Source of the DNA: Parvibaculum sp963696585
GTDB taxonomy: Bacteria > Pseudomonadota > Alphaproteobacteria > Parvibaculales > Parvibaculaceae
Length of the DNA stretch: 64,000 nucleotides
Direction: 5' to 3'
Assembly (NCBI GenBank): GCA_963696585.1
Contig: CAVOKW010000039.1
Coordinates: 1-64,000, forward strand
The position numbers and the translations under genes were made by a program. The first letter of the stretch is position 1. The number at the start of each line of letters is the position of its first letter. The notes below the pieces were generated by a model, which saw only the letters and a list, made by a program, of their open reading frames with translations, had not been told where the DNA came from and did no database searches. Of this stretch, positions 24,730-33,265 are shown in pieces.

Positions 24730-25829
24730 GGCTGGGGCGCGGGCGCCGCCGAGGGCGCAGGTGCCGCCGCACGCGATATTTCCCATGCTCCCTCGCGCTG
24801 CGAGAGCGCAATGCCCTGCACGGCGAGAGCCCCGGCGAGCTTGTCGCTGGTCCCCTTATAGGTGATGGCAATTTCGGCGCCGCCAGAGGAAATGCCCTGC
24901 ACATCAAGATCAGCCACATAGGGCGAGGATGCCAATGTCTTGCGGATCATTTCCCAGTCGCTCAATGCATTGAAATGAGCGTCTGCCACCAGATTGCCGC
25001 CAACACCGCCACGGATCACCGTGTCACGCTTCCAGGCGAGCGCGAGCGCTTCGAGTGAACCGGCCGCAGCCGCATTCAAGGCTTCTTCGATGGTGGCGCC
25101 TGTATAAGTCTTGCTTGATGCAATGGGGGGAGCGCTACCCGCATATTGTTTCAGCGTCACAGTCACCTTTGTGCCGCTCGCATCGGCGCTGGCAGAGGCG
25201 ACCGCCGTGTCGGTTACGCCATAGCGGGCAGCGAGCGCGGCAAGGGCGGCCTGATCGCCACCCACGGCCTGCGCCGTCGTGACCATGCCGAACTCTTCGA
25301 CATCACCCAGCGGCAGGATCACAGGCGTCAGGCTGTTAGCAAGGTCCTGATGGTTCCAGGCATCGCGCCAGGGATTGGGGTCTTCCCAGAAAACGCGCAG
25401 ACCCGGCTTTTCAAACACGGCCAACAGCATTGTCGGCTTGGCCTGCACTTCGCCATAGGCCACACCCCTTGAGGTGAGAAGTTGCTGCACGGTGGCCGGT
25501 ACGAACGCCACCGTCAGATCGGCTATGTAGCGCGTGGCGCTCGCTTTCTCATTGTTGACGGCGAAGCTGCGAACCGCGCGCTGCAGGGTGGCGTTATCTG
25601 CGGCAGGCAGATTGGCCCCGTCTTCCGGCAGCGTCAGACGCCGGAGCAGCGTGCCAAAAGCCAGACGCTGGGCGCTGGCCTGGGCATTGGTGCGGGCTTC
25701 AAGGGCCGTGGCGGCTGTCACATCCACATGCACGCCACTTACCGTATAGATGTCGCTGGCGCGGGCCGGGGCCGCGCAGAAGGCGAAAAACATGCCTGCC
25801 GCCAGCAGGGTCGCAATTGCCGATTTCAT
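24726..25829 (-). CDS. DUF2066 periplasmic protein
   Basis: 367 residues with a signal peptide (IATLLAAGMFFAFCAAPARAS). DUF2066 features: an N-terminal VSGVHVDVTAATALEARTNAQ segment, RRLTLPEDG, a central GDQAALAALAARYGVTDTAVASA segment, and a repeated beta-rich C-terminal part ending in an Ala/Pro tail. Function is unknown. Its regular place upstream of the AI-2E permease and hdaA in alphaproteobacteria suggests that it heads this three-gene operon. It is divergent from purM with about 197 bases between. Confidence 0.85.
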   Translation of the reverse strand: MKSAIATLLAAGMFFAFCAAPARASDIYTVSGVHVDVTAATALEARTNAQASAQRLAFGTLLRRLTLPEDGANLPAADNATLQRAVRSFAVNNEKASATRYIADLTVAFVPATVQQLLTSRGVAYGEVQAKPTMLLAVFEKPGLRVFWEDPNPWRDAWNHQDLANSLTPVILPLGDVEEFGMVTTAQAVGGDQAALAALAARYGVTDTAVASASADASGTKVTVTLKQYAGSAPPIASSKTYTGATIEEALNAAAAGSLEALALAWKRDTVIRGGVGGNLVADAHFNALSDWEMIRKTLASSPYVADLDVQGISSGGAEIAITYKGTSDKLAGALAVQGIALSQREGAWEISRAAAPAPSAAPAPQP

Positions 25830-26026
25830 GGATAGGCCTTTGATCTGTCACGCTTTTGGCAGAACCTGCCGGTCATTGTGGCGCACACTATACCATCGTG
25901 CCCGCCCCGCGAAGCACTCGCCGCAGGGTTTTGCGCCGGATTTTGCTTCAAGGCTTGCCTCGACGGACAATTTCGGGTGTTTTGTGGCCTTCCGATTCCC
26001 CTGACAGCGCCGGACCCGTAGCATCC

Positions 26027-27118
26027 ATGGCCTCCGCCCCTTCCGACGACAAGCCGAACCGCCATACCTATGCCTCAGCGGGCGTCGATATTGACGCGGG
26101 CAATGCGCTGGTGCGCGCCATTGGCCCCCTTGCCGCCTCGACAAAACGCAAAGGGTCAGACGCAGCGCTGGGCGGCTTTGGCGGCTTGTTTGATCTCGCC
26201 GCTGTCGGCATGAAAGACCCGGTGCTGGTCGCCGCCAATGATGGCGTCGGCACCAAGCTGCGCGTCGCGATTGATGCGGACAGCCACGACACCGTCGGCA
26301 TTGATCTTGTCGCCATGTCAGTCAACGATCTCGTCGTGCAAGGCGCCGAACCGCTTTTCTTCCTCGATTATTTTGCCTGCGGCAAACTGGATGTCGATGT
26401 CGCCCGCACCGTCATTGCCGGCATTGCCGAAGGATGCCGTCAGGCGGGTTGTGCGCTGATCGGTGGCGAAACGGCTGAAATGCCCGGCATGTATCCCAAG
26501 GGCGATTATGACCTTGCCGGATTTGCCGTTGGTGCCGTCGAGCGCGATCAGGTTCTGCCGCGCGCCGATGTCGCGGCGGGCGATGTGCTGCTTGGCCTTG
26601 CGTCATCGGGTATCCATTCCAATGGCTATTCGCTGGTGCGCCGCATTGTGGCCGATGAGGGCCTTTCCTATTCCGCGCCCTTCCCCGGTGCGGGTGGCGC
26701 CTCGCTTGGCGATGTGTTGCTGACGCCGACGCGCATCTATGTGCGTTCCATGCTGCGGGCGATCCGCGAGACGGGCGCTGTCAAAGCCATGGCGCATATC
26801 ACGGGCGGCGGTTTTGTCGAAAACATTCCCCGCGTGCTGCCGGATGGCGTCAATGTCGAAATTGAGGGCGCGGCCTGGTCGCTGCCGCCTGTCTTCTCCT
26901 GGCTCATGACCAGGGGCGGCGTTGAAGAATCCGAAATGGGACGCACGTTCAATTGCGGCATCGGCATGGTTGTCGTTGTCGCCGCCGATAAGGCGGAGGC
27001 CGTTTCCGCCGTGCTGACTGACGCGGGCGAAACAGTTTGTGTCATGGGCAGGCTCGTCGCCGCCACGCCTGACGCGCCGCGCGTTGCCATTCATGGCCGT
27101 ATCGGGTCGAAAGCTTGA
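26027..27118 (+). CDS. purM: Phosphoribosylformylglycinamidine cyclo-ligase
   Basis: 363 residues from ATG 26027. AIR synthetase, step five of purine synthesis: FGAM + ATP gives AIR. Typical blocks are YASAGVDIDAGNALV, GGFGGLFDLA, the ATP-site ANDGVGTKLRVA, GGETAEMPGMY and HITGGGFVENIPRVLP. The longer frame upstream is not conserved in style. The stop (TGA) is embedded in the TTGA start of purN. Confidence 0.98.
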   Translation: MASAPSDDKPNRHTYASAGVDIDAGNALVRAIGPLAASTKRKGSDAALGGFGGLFDLAAVGMKDPVLVAANDGVGTKLRVAIDADSHDTVGIDLVAMSVNDLVVQGAEPLFFLDYFACGKLDVDVARTVIAGIAEGCRQAGCALIGGETAEMPGMYPKGDYDLAGFAVGAVERDQVLPRADVAAGDVLLGLASSGIHSNGYSLVRRIVADEGLSYSAPFPGAGGASLGDVLLTPTRIYVRSMLRAIRETGAVKAMAHITGGGFVENIPRVLPDGVNVEIEGAAWSLPPVFSWLMTRGGVEESEMGRTFNCGIGMVVVVAADKAEAVSAVLTDAGETVCVMGRLVAATPDAPRVAIHGRIGSKA

Positions 27119-27762
27119 AAGTCGGTGTTCTGATTTCAGGACGCGGGTCCAATTTCGAGGCGCTGCTCAAGGCGACGCGCGAACCCGGCTATCCGGCTGA
27201 AATCGTCGTTGTCATTTCCAACAGGGCCGACGCAGACGGGTTGAAGATCGCCCATGAAGCTGGCATCGCGACCGCCGTGATCAGCCACAAGGACTATGAC
27301 AGCCGCGAAGCCTTTGACGCGGCGATGGACGCCGTTCTGGTCAAGGCGGGTGTCGAGCTTGTCTGCAATGCCGGCTTCATGCGCATTCTGTCGGACGGGT
27401 TCGTTGCCAAATGGCGCGACCGCCAGCTCAACATCCACCCCTCGCTGCTGCCCGCCTTCAAGGGCCTGCATGTGCATCAGCGCACGATTGACTCAGGCGT
27501 CCGCATCACCGGTGCGACGGTGCATTTCGTGCGCGCCGAAATGGACGAGGGGCCGATTGTCGCGCAAGCCGCTGTCGCCGTGCTGCCCGATGATACAGCG
27601 CAGACACTGGCGGATCGCGTGCTCGCTGCCGAGCATGTGCTTTACCCGTTGGCGCTGCGGCTTGTCGCGTCCGGCGCGGCGCGGGTCGCGGACGAGCGCG
27701 TCATCATTCAGGGCGAAGGCGATGTCGTGAGCGGCCCGCTATTCGTGCCACTGCCGGGCTGA
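27115..27762 (+). CDS. purN: Phosphoribosylglycinamide formyltransferase
   Basis: 215 residues, beginning at a TTG that overlaps the purM stop by 4 bases, a translationally coupled pair. It transfers a formyl group from 10-formyl-THF to GAR in purine synthesis. Shown are the phosphate-binding SGRGSNFEALL, the catalytic Asn-His region NIHPSLLPAFKGLH and the essential Asp in HFVRAEMDEGPIV. The UUG start is fixed by the family N-terminus MKVGVLISGRGSN. Confidence 0.97.
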   Translation: MKVGVLISGRGSNFEALLKATREPGYPAEIVVVISNRADADGLKIAHEAGIATAVISHKDYDSREAFDAAMDAVLVKAGVELVCNAGFMRILSDGFVAKWRDRQLNIHPSLLPAFKGLHVHQRTIDSGVRITGATVHFVRAEMDEGPIVAQAAVAVLPDDTAQTLADRVLAAEHVLYPLALRLVASGAARVADERVIIQGEGDVVSGPLFVPLPG

Positions 27763-27840
27763 CATTACCGCAGACGCGGAACTGGCCGCCCTGTTGCGCG
27801 AGGGCCTGACCGCCTTACGCAAGGCGATTCTCACCTGAAA

Positions 27841-27875
27841 CAAAAAGCCCCGCTGGCGCCAGCGGGGCTCTTTTT
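27841..27875. terminator. Bidirectional intrinsic terminator between purN and ndk
   Basis: A perfect 24-base palindrome at 27846-27869 (arms AGCCCCGCTGGC / GCCAGCGGGGCT) has AAAAA before it and CTTTTT after it. It can therefore end transcription of purMN on the plus strand and ndk on the minus strand. Confidence 0.93.
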
Positions 27876-27890
27876 CAATGACGAAAACAA

Positions 27891-28313
27891 TCAGCCGACG
27901 ATTTCGGCATCGGTGAAGAAGTACTTTATTTCTTCGGCAGCCGTTTCCGGCGCGTCGGAACCATGCACCGAATTGGCTTCGATGGATTCAGCGAAGTCCT
28001 TGCGGATCGTGCCGGGCTCGGCATTGGCCGGGTTGGTCGCGCCCATGATTTCGCGGTTCTTCAAAACGGCATTCTCGCCTTCGAGAACCTGCACCACGAC
28101 CGGACCGGAAATCATGAAAGAGACGAGATCATTGAAGAAGGGGCGTTCCTTGTGGACGGCATAGAACCCTTCGGCCTGAGCCTTGGTCATGTGGATGCGC
28201 TTGGAAGCGACCACGCGCAGACCGTTGCTTTCGAAGCGGTCGATGATCTTGCCGGTGATGTTACGGCGTGTCGCGTCGGGTTTGATGATCGAGAAAGTGC
28301 GCTCGAGAGCCAT
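27891..28313 (-). CDS. ndk: Nucleoside diphosphate kinase
   Basis: 140 residues from ATG 28313 (AAGGATG ahead). It transfers phosphate between nucleoside tri- and diphosphates through a phospho-histidine. It starts MALERTFSIIKPDATRR, and the catalytic His117 is in NSVHGSDA. The GATNPANAEPGTIR loop is typical. It is divergent from the ABC-F gene and shares a symmetrical terminator with purN. Confidence 0.98.
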   Translation of the reverse strand: MALERTFSIIKPDATRRNITGKIIDRFESNGLRVVASKRIHMTKAQAEGFYAVHKERPFFNDLVSFMISGPVVVQVLEGENAVLKNREIMGATNPANAEPGTIRKDFAESIEANSVHGSDAPETAAEEIKYFFTDAEIVG

Positions 28314-28418
28314 GCGAAAGCATCCTTGATTTGTGGCTTGAGAGGGGGCCTGAAGTGATTTGGCCGGGTTATAGCCGCCATTGATGACGGCGGCAACAAG
28401 GCGTGCTATGCACCCGCC

Positions 28419-30341
28419 ATGCTTCATATCAATGACCTGACCTTCCGGATGGAGGGACGCCTCCTTCTTGACCATGTGACCGCCGCCCTGCCACCGGGGC
28501 AGCGCACGGGGTTTGTTGGCCGCAACGGCACCGGTAAATCGACGCTTTTGAAGCTGATTACAGGCGTTTACGGGCCTGAAACAGGCTCCATCAGCTTCCC
28601 CAAGAACTGGCGCGTCGGCATGGTGACGCAGGAGGCTCCCTCAGGCCCCATCACCCTTCTGGATACGGTTCTGGCCGCCGACAAGGAGCGTTCCTCACTG
28701 CTCGCCGAGGCCGAACATGCAACCGATCCGCACCGGATCGCCGAAATCCATACCCGCCTGGCCGATATGGGGGCCCATTCGGCGCCCGCCCGCGCCGCCT
28801 CCATTCTGGCGGGTCTCGGCTTTGACGAGGTGGCGCAGGCCCGCCCCTGCGCCGACTTCTCGGGTGGCTGGCGTATGCGCGTCGCACTCGCCGCCGTGCT
28901 TTTTTCCGAGCCGGACCTGCTGCTGCTCGACGAACCGACCAACTATCTCGATCTTGAAGGCACGATCTGGCTTGAAGAATATCTCTGCGAATATCCCCAC
29001 ACCGTCTTCATCGTCAGCCATGACCGCGACCTTCTGAACAATGTCGCGCAGAACATCCTGCATCTCGAACACAAGAAGCTGACCTTCTATAGCGGCAATT
29101 ATGACCGCTTCGACCGTACACGGCGCGAAAAGCTGATGCTGCAAATGTCGATGAAGAAAAAGCAGGAAGATGCCCGCCGCCATATGGAGAGCTTTGTCGA
29201 GCGCTTCAAGGCCAAGGCCTCCAAGGCGCGTCAGGCGCAGAGCCGCATGAAGGCGCTCGCCAGGATGGAACCGATTGCCGACATTCTGAACGAGCGCGTC
29301 ATGCCGTTCCGCTTTCCGGCACCCGAAAAGCCCCTCGCCTCACCGATCATCCGGCTGGAACATGCCAGTGTCGGCTATGACCCGGAAAAGCCGGTGTTGA
29401 GCGGTCTTGATCTGCGCATCGACCATGATGACCGCATCGCGCTGCTCGGCGCCAATGGCAATGGCAAATCGACCTTCGCCAAGCTGCTCTGCGATCGCCT
29501 TGCCGTGACGGGTGGCCACAAATACGATTCCAAGAAGCTGCGTATCGCCTATTTCGCGCAGCATCAGCTCGACGAACTCAATATGGGCGAAACGCCTTAT
29601 GAGCATTTCCGCGAGCTTGTGCCCACCGCCACGCAGGCGCAGGTGCGCGCCATTGCCGGTTCCTATGGCTTTGGCGCGGACAAGGCCGACACCAATGTCG
29701 AAAAACTTTCAGGTGGCGAGAAGGCGCGTCTGCTCTTTGCCGTGCAGACCTACAACAAGCCGCATCTCATCATCCTCGACGAACCGACCAACCATCTGGA
29801 TGTCGATAGCCGTGAAGCCCTCGTCATGGCGATCAATGACTATGAAGGTGCTTTCATTCTCATCAGCCATGACCGCCATCTCGTCGAAACCTGCGCGGAT
29901 CGTCTCTGGCTTGTCGCAGACGGCACGGTAAAGCCTTATGACGGCGATCTTGACGACTACAAGAAGTGGCTGCTTGACCCGGCGCGTCGCGCCCGGCCAC
30001 TGGCGGCAGAAGAGGCGCTCGATGCCGATGCGCCGCCTCCGCCGCCACGCCCCAATCACGACAAGAAGGAAGCCCGCCGCATCGCCGCGCAAAAGCGTGA
30101 GCAGTTCGCGCCCTTGAAAAAGAAGGCGCAGGCGCTCGAAAAGGAAGTTGAGGCGTTGCAGGGCGAAGTTGCCAGACTTGATTTGAGATTGGCGGATAGC
30201 GCCTCTTTCGAAGGCAAGCCCGACGAGGCGGCAAAGGTCGCCAAATCGCGTGCTGATGCCTTGCGGGCGCTGGCCAGGGCGGAAGAGCAATGGCTGGAGG
30301 CAAGTGCGGCCTATGAACAAGCCATGGGTCAGGACGCCTGA
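28419..30341 (+). CDS. ABC-F family ATPase
   Basis: 640 residues with two ABC domains and no membrane segments. Walker A motifs are GRNGTGKST (about 34) and GANGNGKST (about 343). Signatures are FSGGWRMRV and LSGGEKARLLF, and both Walker B strands end LLDEPTNYLD / ILDEPTNHLD. A linker with RFKAKASKARQAQSRMKAL lies between the domains, and a charged coiled coil (about 555-630) is at the C-terminus. This resembles the Uup/EttA-type proteins that act on ribosomes or DNA repair intermediates. The subfamily is left open. Confidence 0.93.
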   Translation: MLHINDLTFRMEGRLLLDHVTAALPPGQRTGFVGRNGTGKSTLLKLITGVYGPETGSISFPKNWRVGMVTQEAPSGPITLLDTVLAADKERSSLLAEAEHATDPHRIAEIHTRLADMGAHSAPARAASILAGLGFDEVAQARPCADFSGGWRMRVALAAVLFSEPDLLLLDEPTNYLDLEGTIWLEEYLCEYPHTVFIVSHDRDLLNNVAQNILHLEHKKLTFYSGNYDRFDRTRREKLMLQMSMKKKQEDARRHMESFVERFKAKASKARQAQSRMKALARMEPIADILNERVMPFRFPAPEKPLASPIIRLEHASVGYDPEKPVLSGLDLRIDHDDRIALLGANGNGKSTFAKLLCDRLAVTGGHKYDSKKLRIAYFAQHQLDELNMGETPYEHFRELVPTATQAQVRAIAGSYGFGADKADTNVEKLSGGEKARLLFAVQTYNKPHLIILDEPTNHLDVDSREALVMAINDYEGAFILISHDRHLVETCADRLWLVADGTVKPYDGDLDDYKKWLLDPARRARPLAAEEALDADAPPPPPRPNHDKKEARRIAAQKREQFAPLKKKAQALEKEVEALQGEVARLDLRLADSASFEGKPDEAAKVAKSRADALRALARAEEQWLEASAAYEQAMGQDA

Positions 30342-30390
30342 GCCGATAAGCTGGATTGCCATGGGCGCGATGCGCCCTCGCAATGGCTAT

Positions 30391-30441
30391 AATCGGCACA
30401 CGTCATCAATCGGCACACGTCATCAATCGACACACGTCATG
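30391..30441. repeat. Three-copy 17-bp tandem repeat
   Basis: AATCGGCACACGTCATC twice (30391-30407 and 30408-30424), followed by a third copy with two changes (AATCGACACACGTCATG). The last copy runs straight into the first hairpin of the palindromic cluster. Just upstream, 30358-30387 is a separate stem-loop (GCCAT GGGCGC gat GCGCCC ... ATGGC). Confidence 0.92.
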
Positions 30442-30628
30442 GCCCGCTTCATGCGGGCCATCCACGTCTTCCCTGTCATTGCCGGGCCCACTTGACTGAA
30501 AGCGGGCCGGTAATCCAGAGCTACACCCACAGAACACGACGCTCTGGATGCCCGGATCAAGTCCGGGCATGACACTGAAAATATGCCCAAAATACAAACC
30601 GTCATTGCGAGCGTAGCGACGCAATCCG
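30439..30628. repeat. Cluster of palindromic intergenic repeats (REP/BIME-like)
   Basis: Four elements in 190 bases: hairpin ATGGCCCGC-N5-GCGGGCCAT (30439-30461); a GTCATTGCCGGGC...CCAGAGC unit (30475-30521); its mirror-image relative GCTCTGG...CCGGGCATGAC (30541-30573), so the two face each other; and GTCATTGCGAGCGTAGCGACGCAATCC (30601-30627), a very widespread bacterial palindrome type. They fill most of the 313-base gap after the ABC-F gene. No transposase is nearby, as expected for non-autonomous repeats mobilised in trans. Confidence 0.8.
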
Positions 30629-30654
30629 CGTGAAGCGCTAGAAAAGCGCGTCAA

Positions 30655-33168
30655 TCAGAAGATCGACAGTTCGGCGATCTGCGGCTGCAACAGGTCTCGG
30701 GCGGCGAGCCATTCGTCGATCTGGGGCACGGGCAGTGCCGGGCTGAACAGATAGCCCTGCATCGAGCCGCAGCCATGGGCGCGCAGGAAGCGGGCCTGGT
30801 CAATCGTTTCCACGCCTTCCGCCACAACTTCGATGCGAAGATTTCGCGCCAGGCCGAGAATGGATTCCACGATGGATCGCGAATGACGCGTATCAAGACT
30901 GCTCACGAATGAGCGGTCGATTTTCAGCACATCCACATCCAGACGATGCAGATAGGCGAGCGACGAATAGCCGGTGCCAAAATCGTCAATGGCAATGCGC
31001 AGTCCGAGCTCGCGAAGTTTCCCGAGCTGTTCGTCCGCTTCGGCAAAATCAGTGATCAGGATGTTTTCCGTGATCTCGATTTCCAGTAGCTGCGGCTCAA
31101 CATCATGGCGCTTCAATGCCGCACGCAGGCGATCCACAAGATCGCGCTGCCGGAACTGACGCGGCGAAAGATTGACGGCGATGGGTAAGCGACGACCTTC
31201 CGCCTTCCACAAAGCCAGCTGCGCACAGGCCTTTTCAACGACAATGTCGCTGATCTCATTGATCAGCGTGCTTTCCTCGGCGATCGGAATGAAACGATCA
31301 GGCGGCACCAGACCCAGCTTGGGATGACGCCAGCGCAGCAAGCCTTCAAAACCATCCACGGCGCCGGTCTGGCTATGGATCTTGGGCTGATAGAAAAGCT
31401 CCAGTTCGCCATTTTTCACTGCCCCATGCAAGGCAAACTCAAGCTGGATTTTTTCCTGCATGCGCGTTTCAAGCTCGGCATCAAATATCTTGTAGCAGCC
31501 GCGACCCGCTGCCTTGGCCTGATACAGCGCCATATCGGCCTGGCTGAGCAGTCGGGAGCTATCGCAGGTATTGCCCTGATGCAGCGCCACACCGATACTG
31601 CAACTGCATTTGACGCTCTTGCCATTGACATCGATGTTTTCCGCCAATGCCTCAATGCAGGCTTCGCTGAGTTCAGTGGCCAGTTGCAGGGTCACTTCGC
31701 CGCGCAACAAAACGGCAAACTCATCGCCACCCTGGCGAACCAGAAGATGCGGCTCCCTGAAAACCTTCCGCAGGCGTTCGGCCACGACACAGAGGATCTT
31801 GTCGCCCGTGAAATGTCCCAGCGAGTCATTCACCGTCTTGAAGCGATCAAGGTCAATCAGCAACACGCCGCAGGTAACATCGACAAGCGTGCGATGTGCT
31901 TCCTGGATCTTGAGCGCATCATTGAAAACAGCGCGATTGCAAAGACCCGTGAGATAATCTGTCGTTGCCTGATGGCGGAGCTTTTCTTCAAGCTGCTTCT
32001 GGGCTTCTTCCATCGCTTTGCGACGCGTGATCTCGGCATTGAGATCCGTGACCGCCAGCGCCAGGTCGCGCGCGCGCAGGTCCAGGTCGCGGGTCATGCT
32101 ATCGGCCATGAGTTCAGCGCGTTTGCGCGTCGTCATCATGGCAAAACTGAGCAGCATCAAGAGTGTTGTAATGGTGAGGCCGCAGATCAGCACAATCGTG
32201 GCAGGGCTCTGCACCACATGGGTGGGAAAGAATCCATGCAGCCCCACAAATTTAAGCCGCCAGACCTGACCATACATGCTGATTTCCTGCATGCCGATCA
32301 ATGGCGTCGGTTCTTGATCCTGGCTTTTTTCATGGGCATCTTGCGTTTCAAACAGCCTGACTTCCGTGCCATCTGGTGCCACAGCCGAAATGGTCAGATA
32401 AACATCGTTCATTTCCTGATCGAGAATGCCCCGCAACAGGTCATTCATCCGATAGGCTGCATAAACAAAGCCCTTGGCCTCGCGGCGCCGCGCGTCAATC
32501 GTCTTGGGCTGCAAGAGACCCGCCCCGTAAAAAGGCAGATACATCAGGACGCCAGGCTGCACATCCTTGCCAGTTTCCTGCAACAGGGTCACGCGGCCAC
32601 TCAGCATGATCTTGCCACTGTCGAGGGCACGGCTCATGGCGGCGCGTCTGGTTGCCTCAGACCACATGTCATAGCCAAAGGCACGCAAATTGCGTTCATC
32701 CATCGGCGAAATATATTTGATGGAGGTGTATTCAGCTCTCGGCGTCTCTGGCGTAATGCGGAAATCCGGGAAGCCTTCGGCTCTCACATCGCGTTCAAAG
32801 GCGTCCCTGTCGGCAGGCGCAATTCGTTGGGCATAACCGATTGCCTGAATGCCGGGAAAGCTCTGCGTGATTTGCAGGCTGGATGTGTAAGTGATCCATT
32901 CATTGCGGCTGACATCGCCCTTGACCCTGAACAGGGACAGCGTGCCGCGCAGCACGGATTCATAGGTCCGCATCCGGCGGCTCACGGCTTCGACAACCTG
33001 GGTCTGCCGGAACTCGAAGCGCTGAAGAGCGGCGTCATCCACCGTTTTATGCGCCACGGAATAGGCCAACAGGGTCGCGGCCATCGAGACAAGCGGCAGC
33101 ATGACCAACTGGACTTTGCCAACTGATTGCCTGCTGTCTGCTTTTGGGGGATGCCCACCCCTATCCAT
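30655..33168 (-). CDS. CHASE-GGDEF-EAL cyclic-di-GMP signalling protein
   Basis: 837 residues. There are two membrane segments (about 18-38 and 322-345), with a CHASE-type periplasmic sensor between them (about 75-270). A short coiled coil is followed by a GGDEF domain (GGDEF at 480-484, intact) and an EAL domain. In the EAL domain the signature reads Glu-Gly-Leu at 608-610 instead of EAL. The catalytic Glu, N667, E699, the DDFGTG loop (728-733) and the AEGVE Glu are kept, so phosphodiesterase activity is possible. The inhibitory RxxD site before GGDEF is not intact (RxxH at 471-474). The protein therefore has both cyclase and phosphodiesterase modules, and the net activity cannot be told from sequence. 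Confidence 0.93.
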   Translation of the reverse strand: MDRGGHPPKADSRQSVGKVQLVMLPLVSMAATLLAYSVAHKTVDDAALQRFEFRQTQVVEAVSRRMRTYESVLRGTLSLFRVKGDVSRNEWITYTSSLQITQSFPGIQAIGYAQRIAPADRDAFERDVRAEGFPDFRITPETPRAEYTSIKYISPMDERNLRAFGYDMWSEATRRAAMSRALDSGKIMLSGRVTLLQETGKDVQPGVLMYLPFYGAGLLQPKTIDARRREAKGFVYAAYRMNDLLRGILDQEMNDVYLTISAVAPDGTEVRLFETQDAHEKSQDQEPTPLIGMQEISMYGQVWRLKFVGLHGFFPTHVVQSPATIVLICGLTITTLLMLLSFAMMTTRKRAELMADSMTRDLDLRARDLALAVTDLNAEITRRKAMEEAQKQLEEKLRHQATTDYLTGLCNRAVFNDALKIQEAHRTLVDVTCGVLLIDLDRFKTVNDSLGHFTGDKILCVVAERLRKVFREPHLLVRQGGDEFAVLLRGEVTLQLATELSEACIEALAENIDVNGKSVKCSCSIGVALHQGNTCDSSRLLSQADMALYQAKAAGRGCYKIFDAELETRMQEKIQLEFALHGAVKNGELELFYQPKIHSQTGAVDGFEGLLRWRHPKLGLVPPDRFIPIAEESTLINEISDIVVEKACAQLALWKAEGRRLPIAVNLSPRQFRQRDLVDRLRAALKRHDVEPQLLEIEITENILITDFAEADEQLGKLRELGLRIAIDDFGTGYSSLAYLHRLDVDVLKIDRSFVSSLDTRHSRSIVESILGLARNLRIEVVAEGVETIDQARFLRAHGCGSMQGYLFSPALPVPQIDEWLAARDLLQPQIAELSIF

Positions 33169-33265
33169 AGACCGTTATCCCTGTTCCGAGACCAACGGCC
33201 ATTAAAGGCTGCAATATCTTAAAAAAACTGCCTATCCGGCTGGCTAGGCTTAAGGCGGAGCAGGT

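Noticed and set aside
27731..27835. Short open frame after purN with a helical-looking end (ITADAELAALLREG)
   Set aside because: It has no start codon and a stop just upstream in its frame; PurN itself has a full-length normal C-terminus, so this is not a frameshifted end.
30391..30628. CRISPR-like array
   Set aside because: The 17-bp copies are directly adjacent with no spacers, the palindromes differ from one another, and there are no cas genes.
31324..33126. A 600-codon open frame antisense to the GGDEF-EAL gene
   Set aside because: Same reasoning: composition is that of a shadow frame and it covers a clear multi-domain protein.
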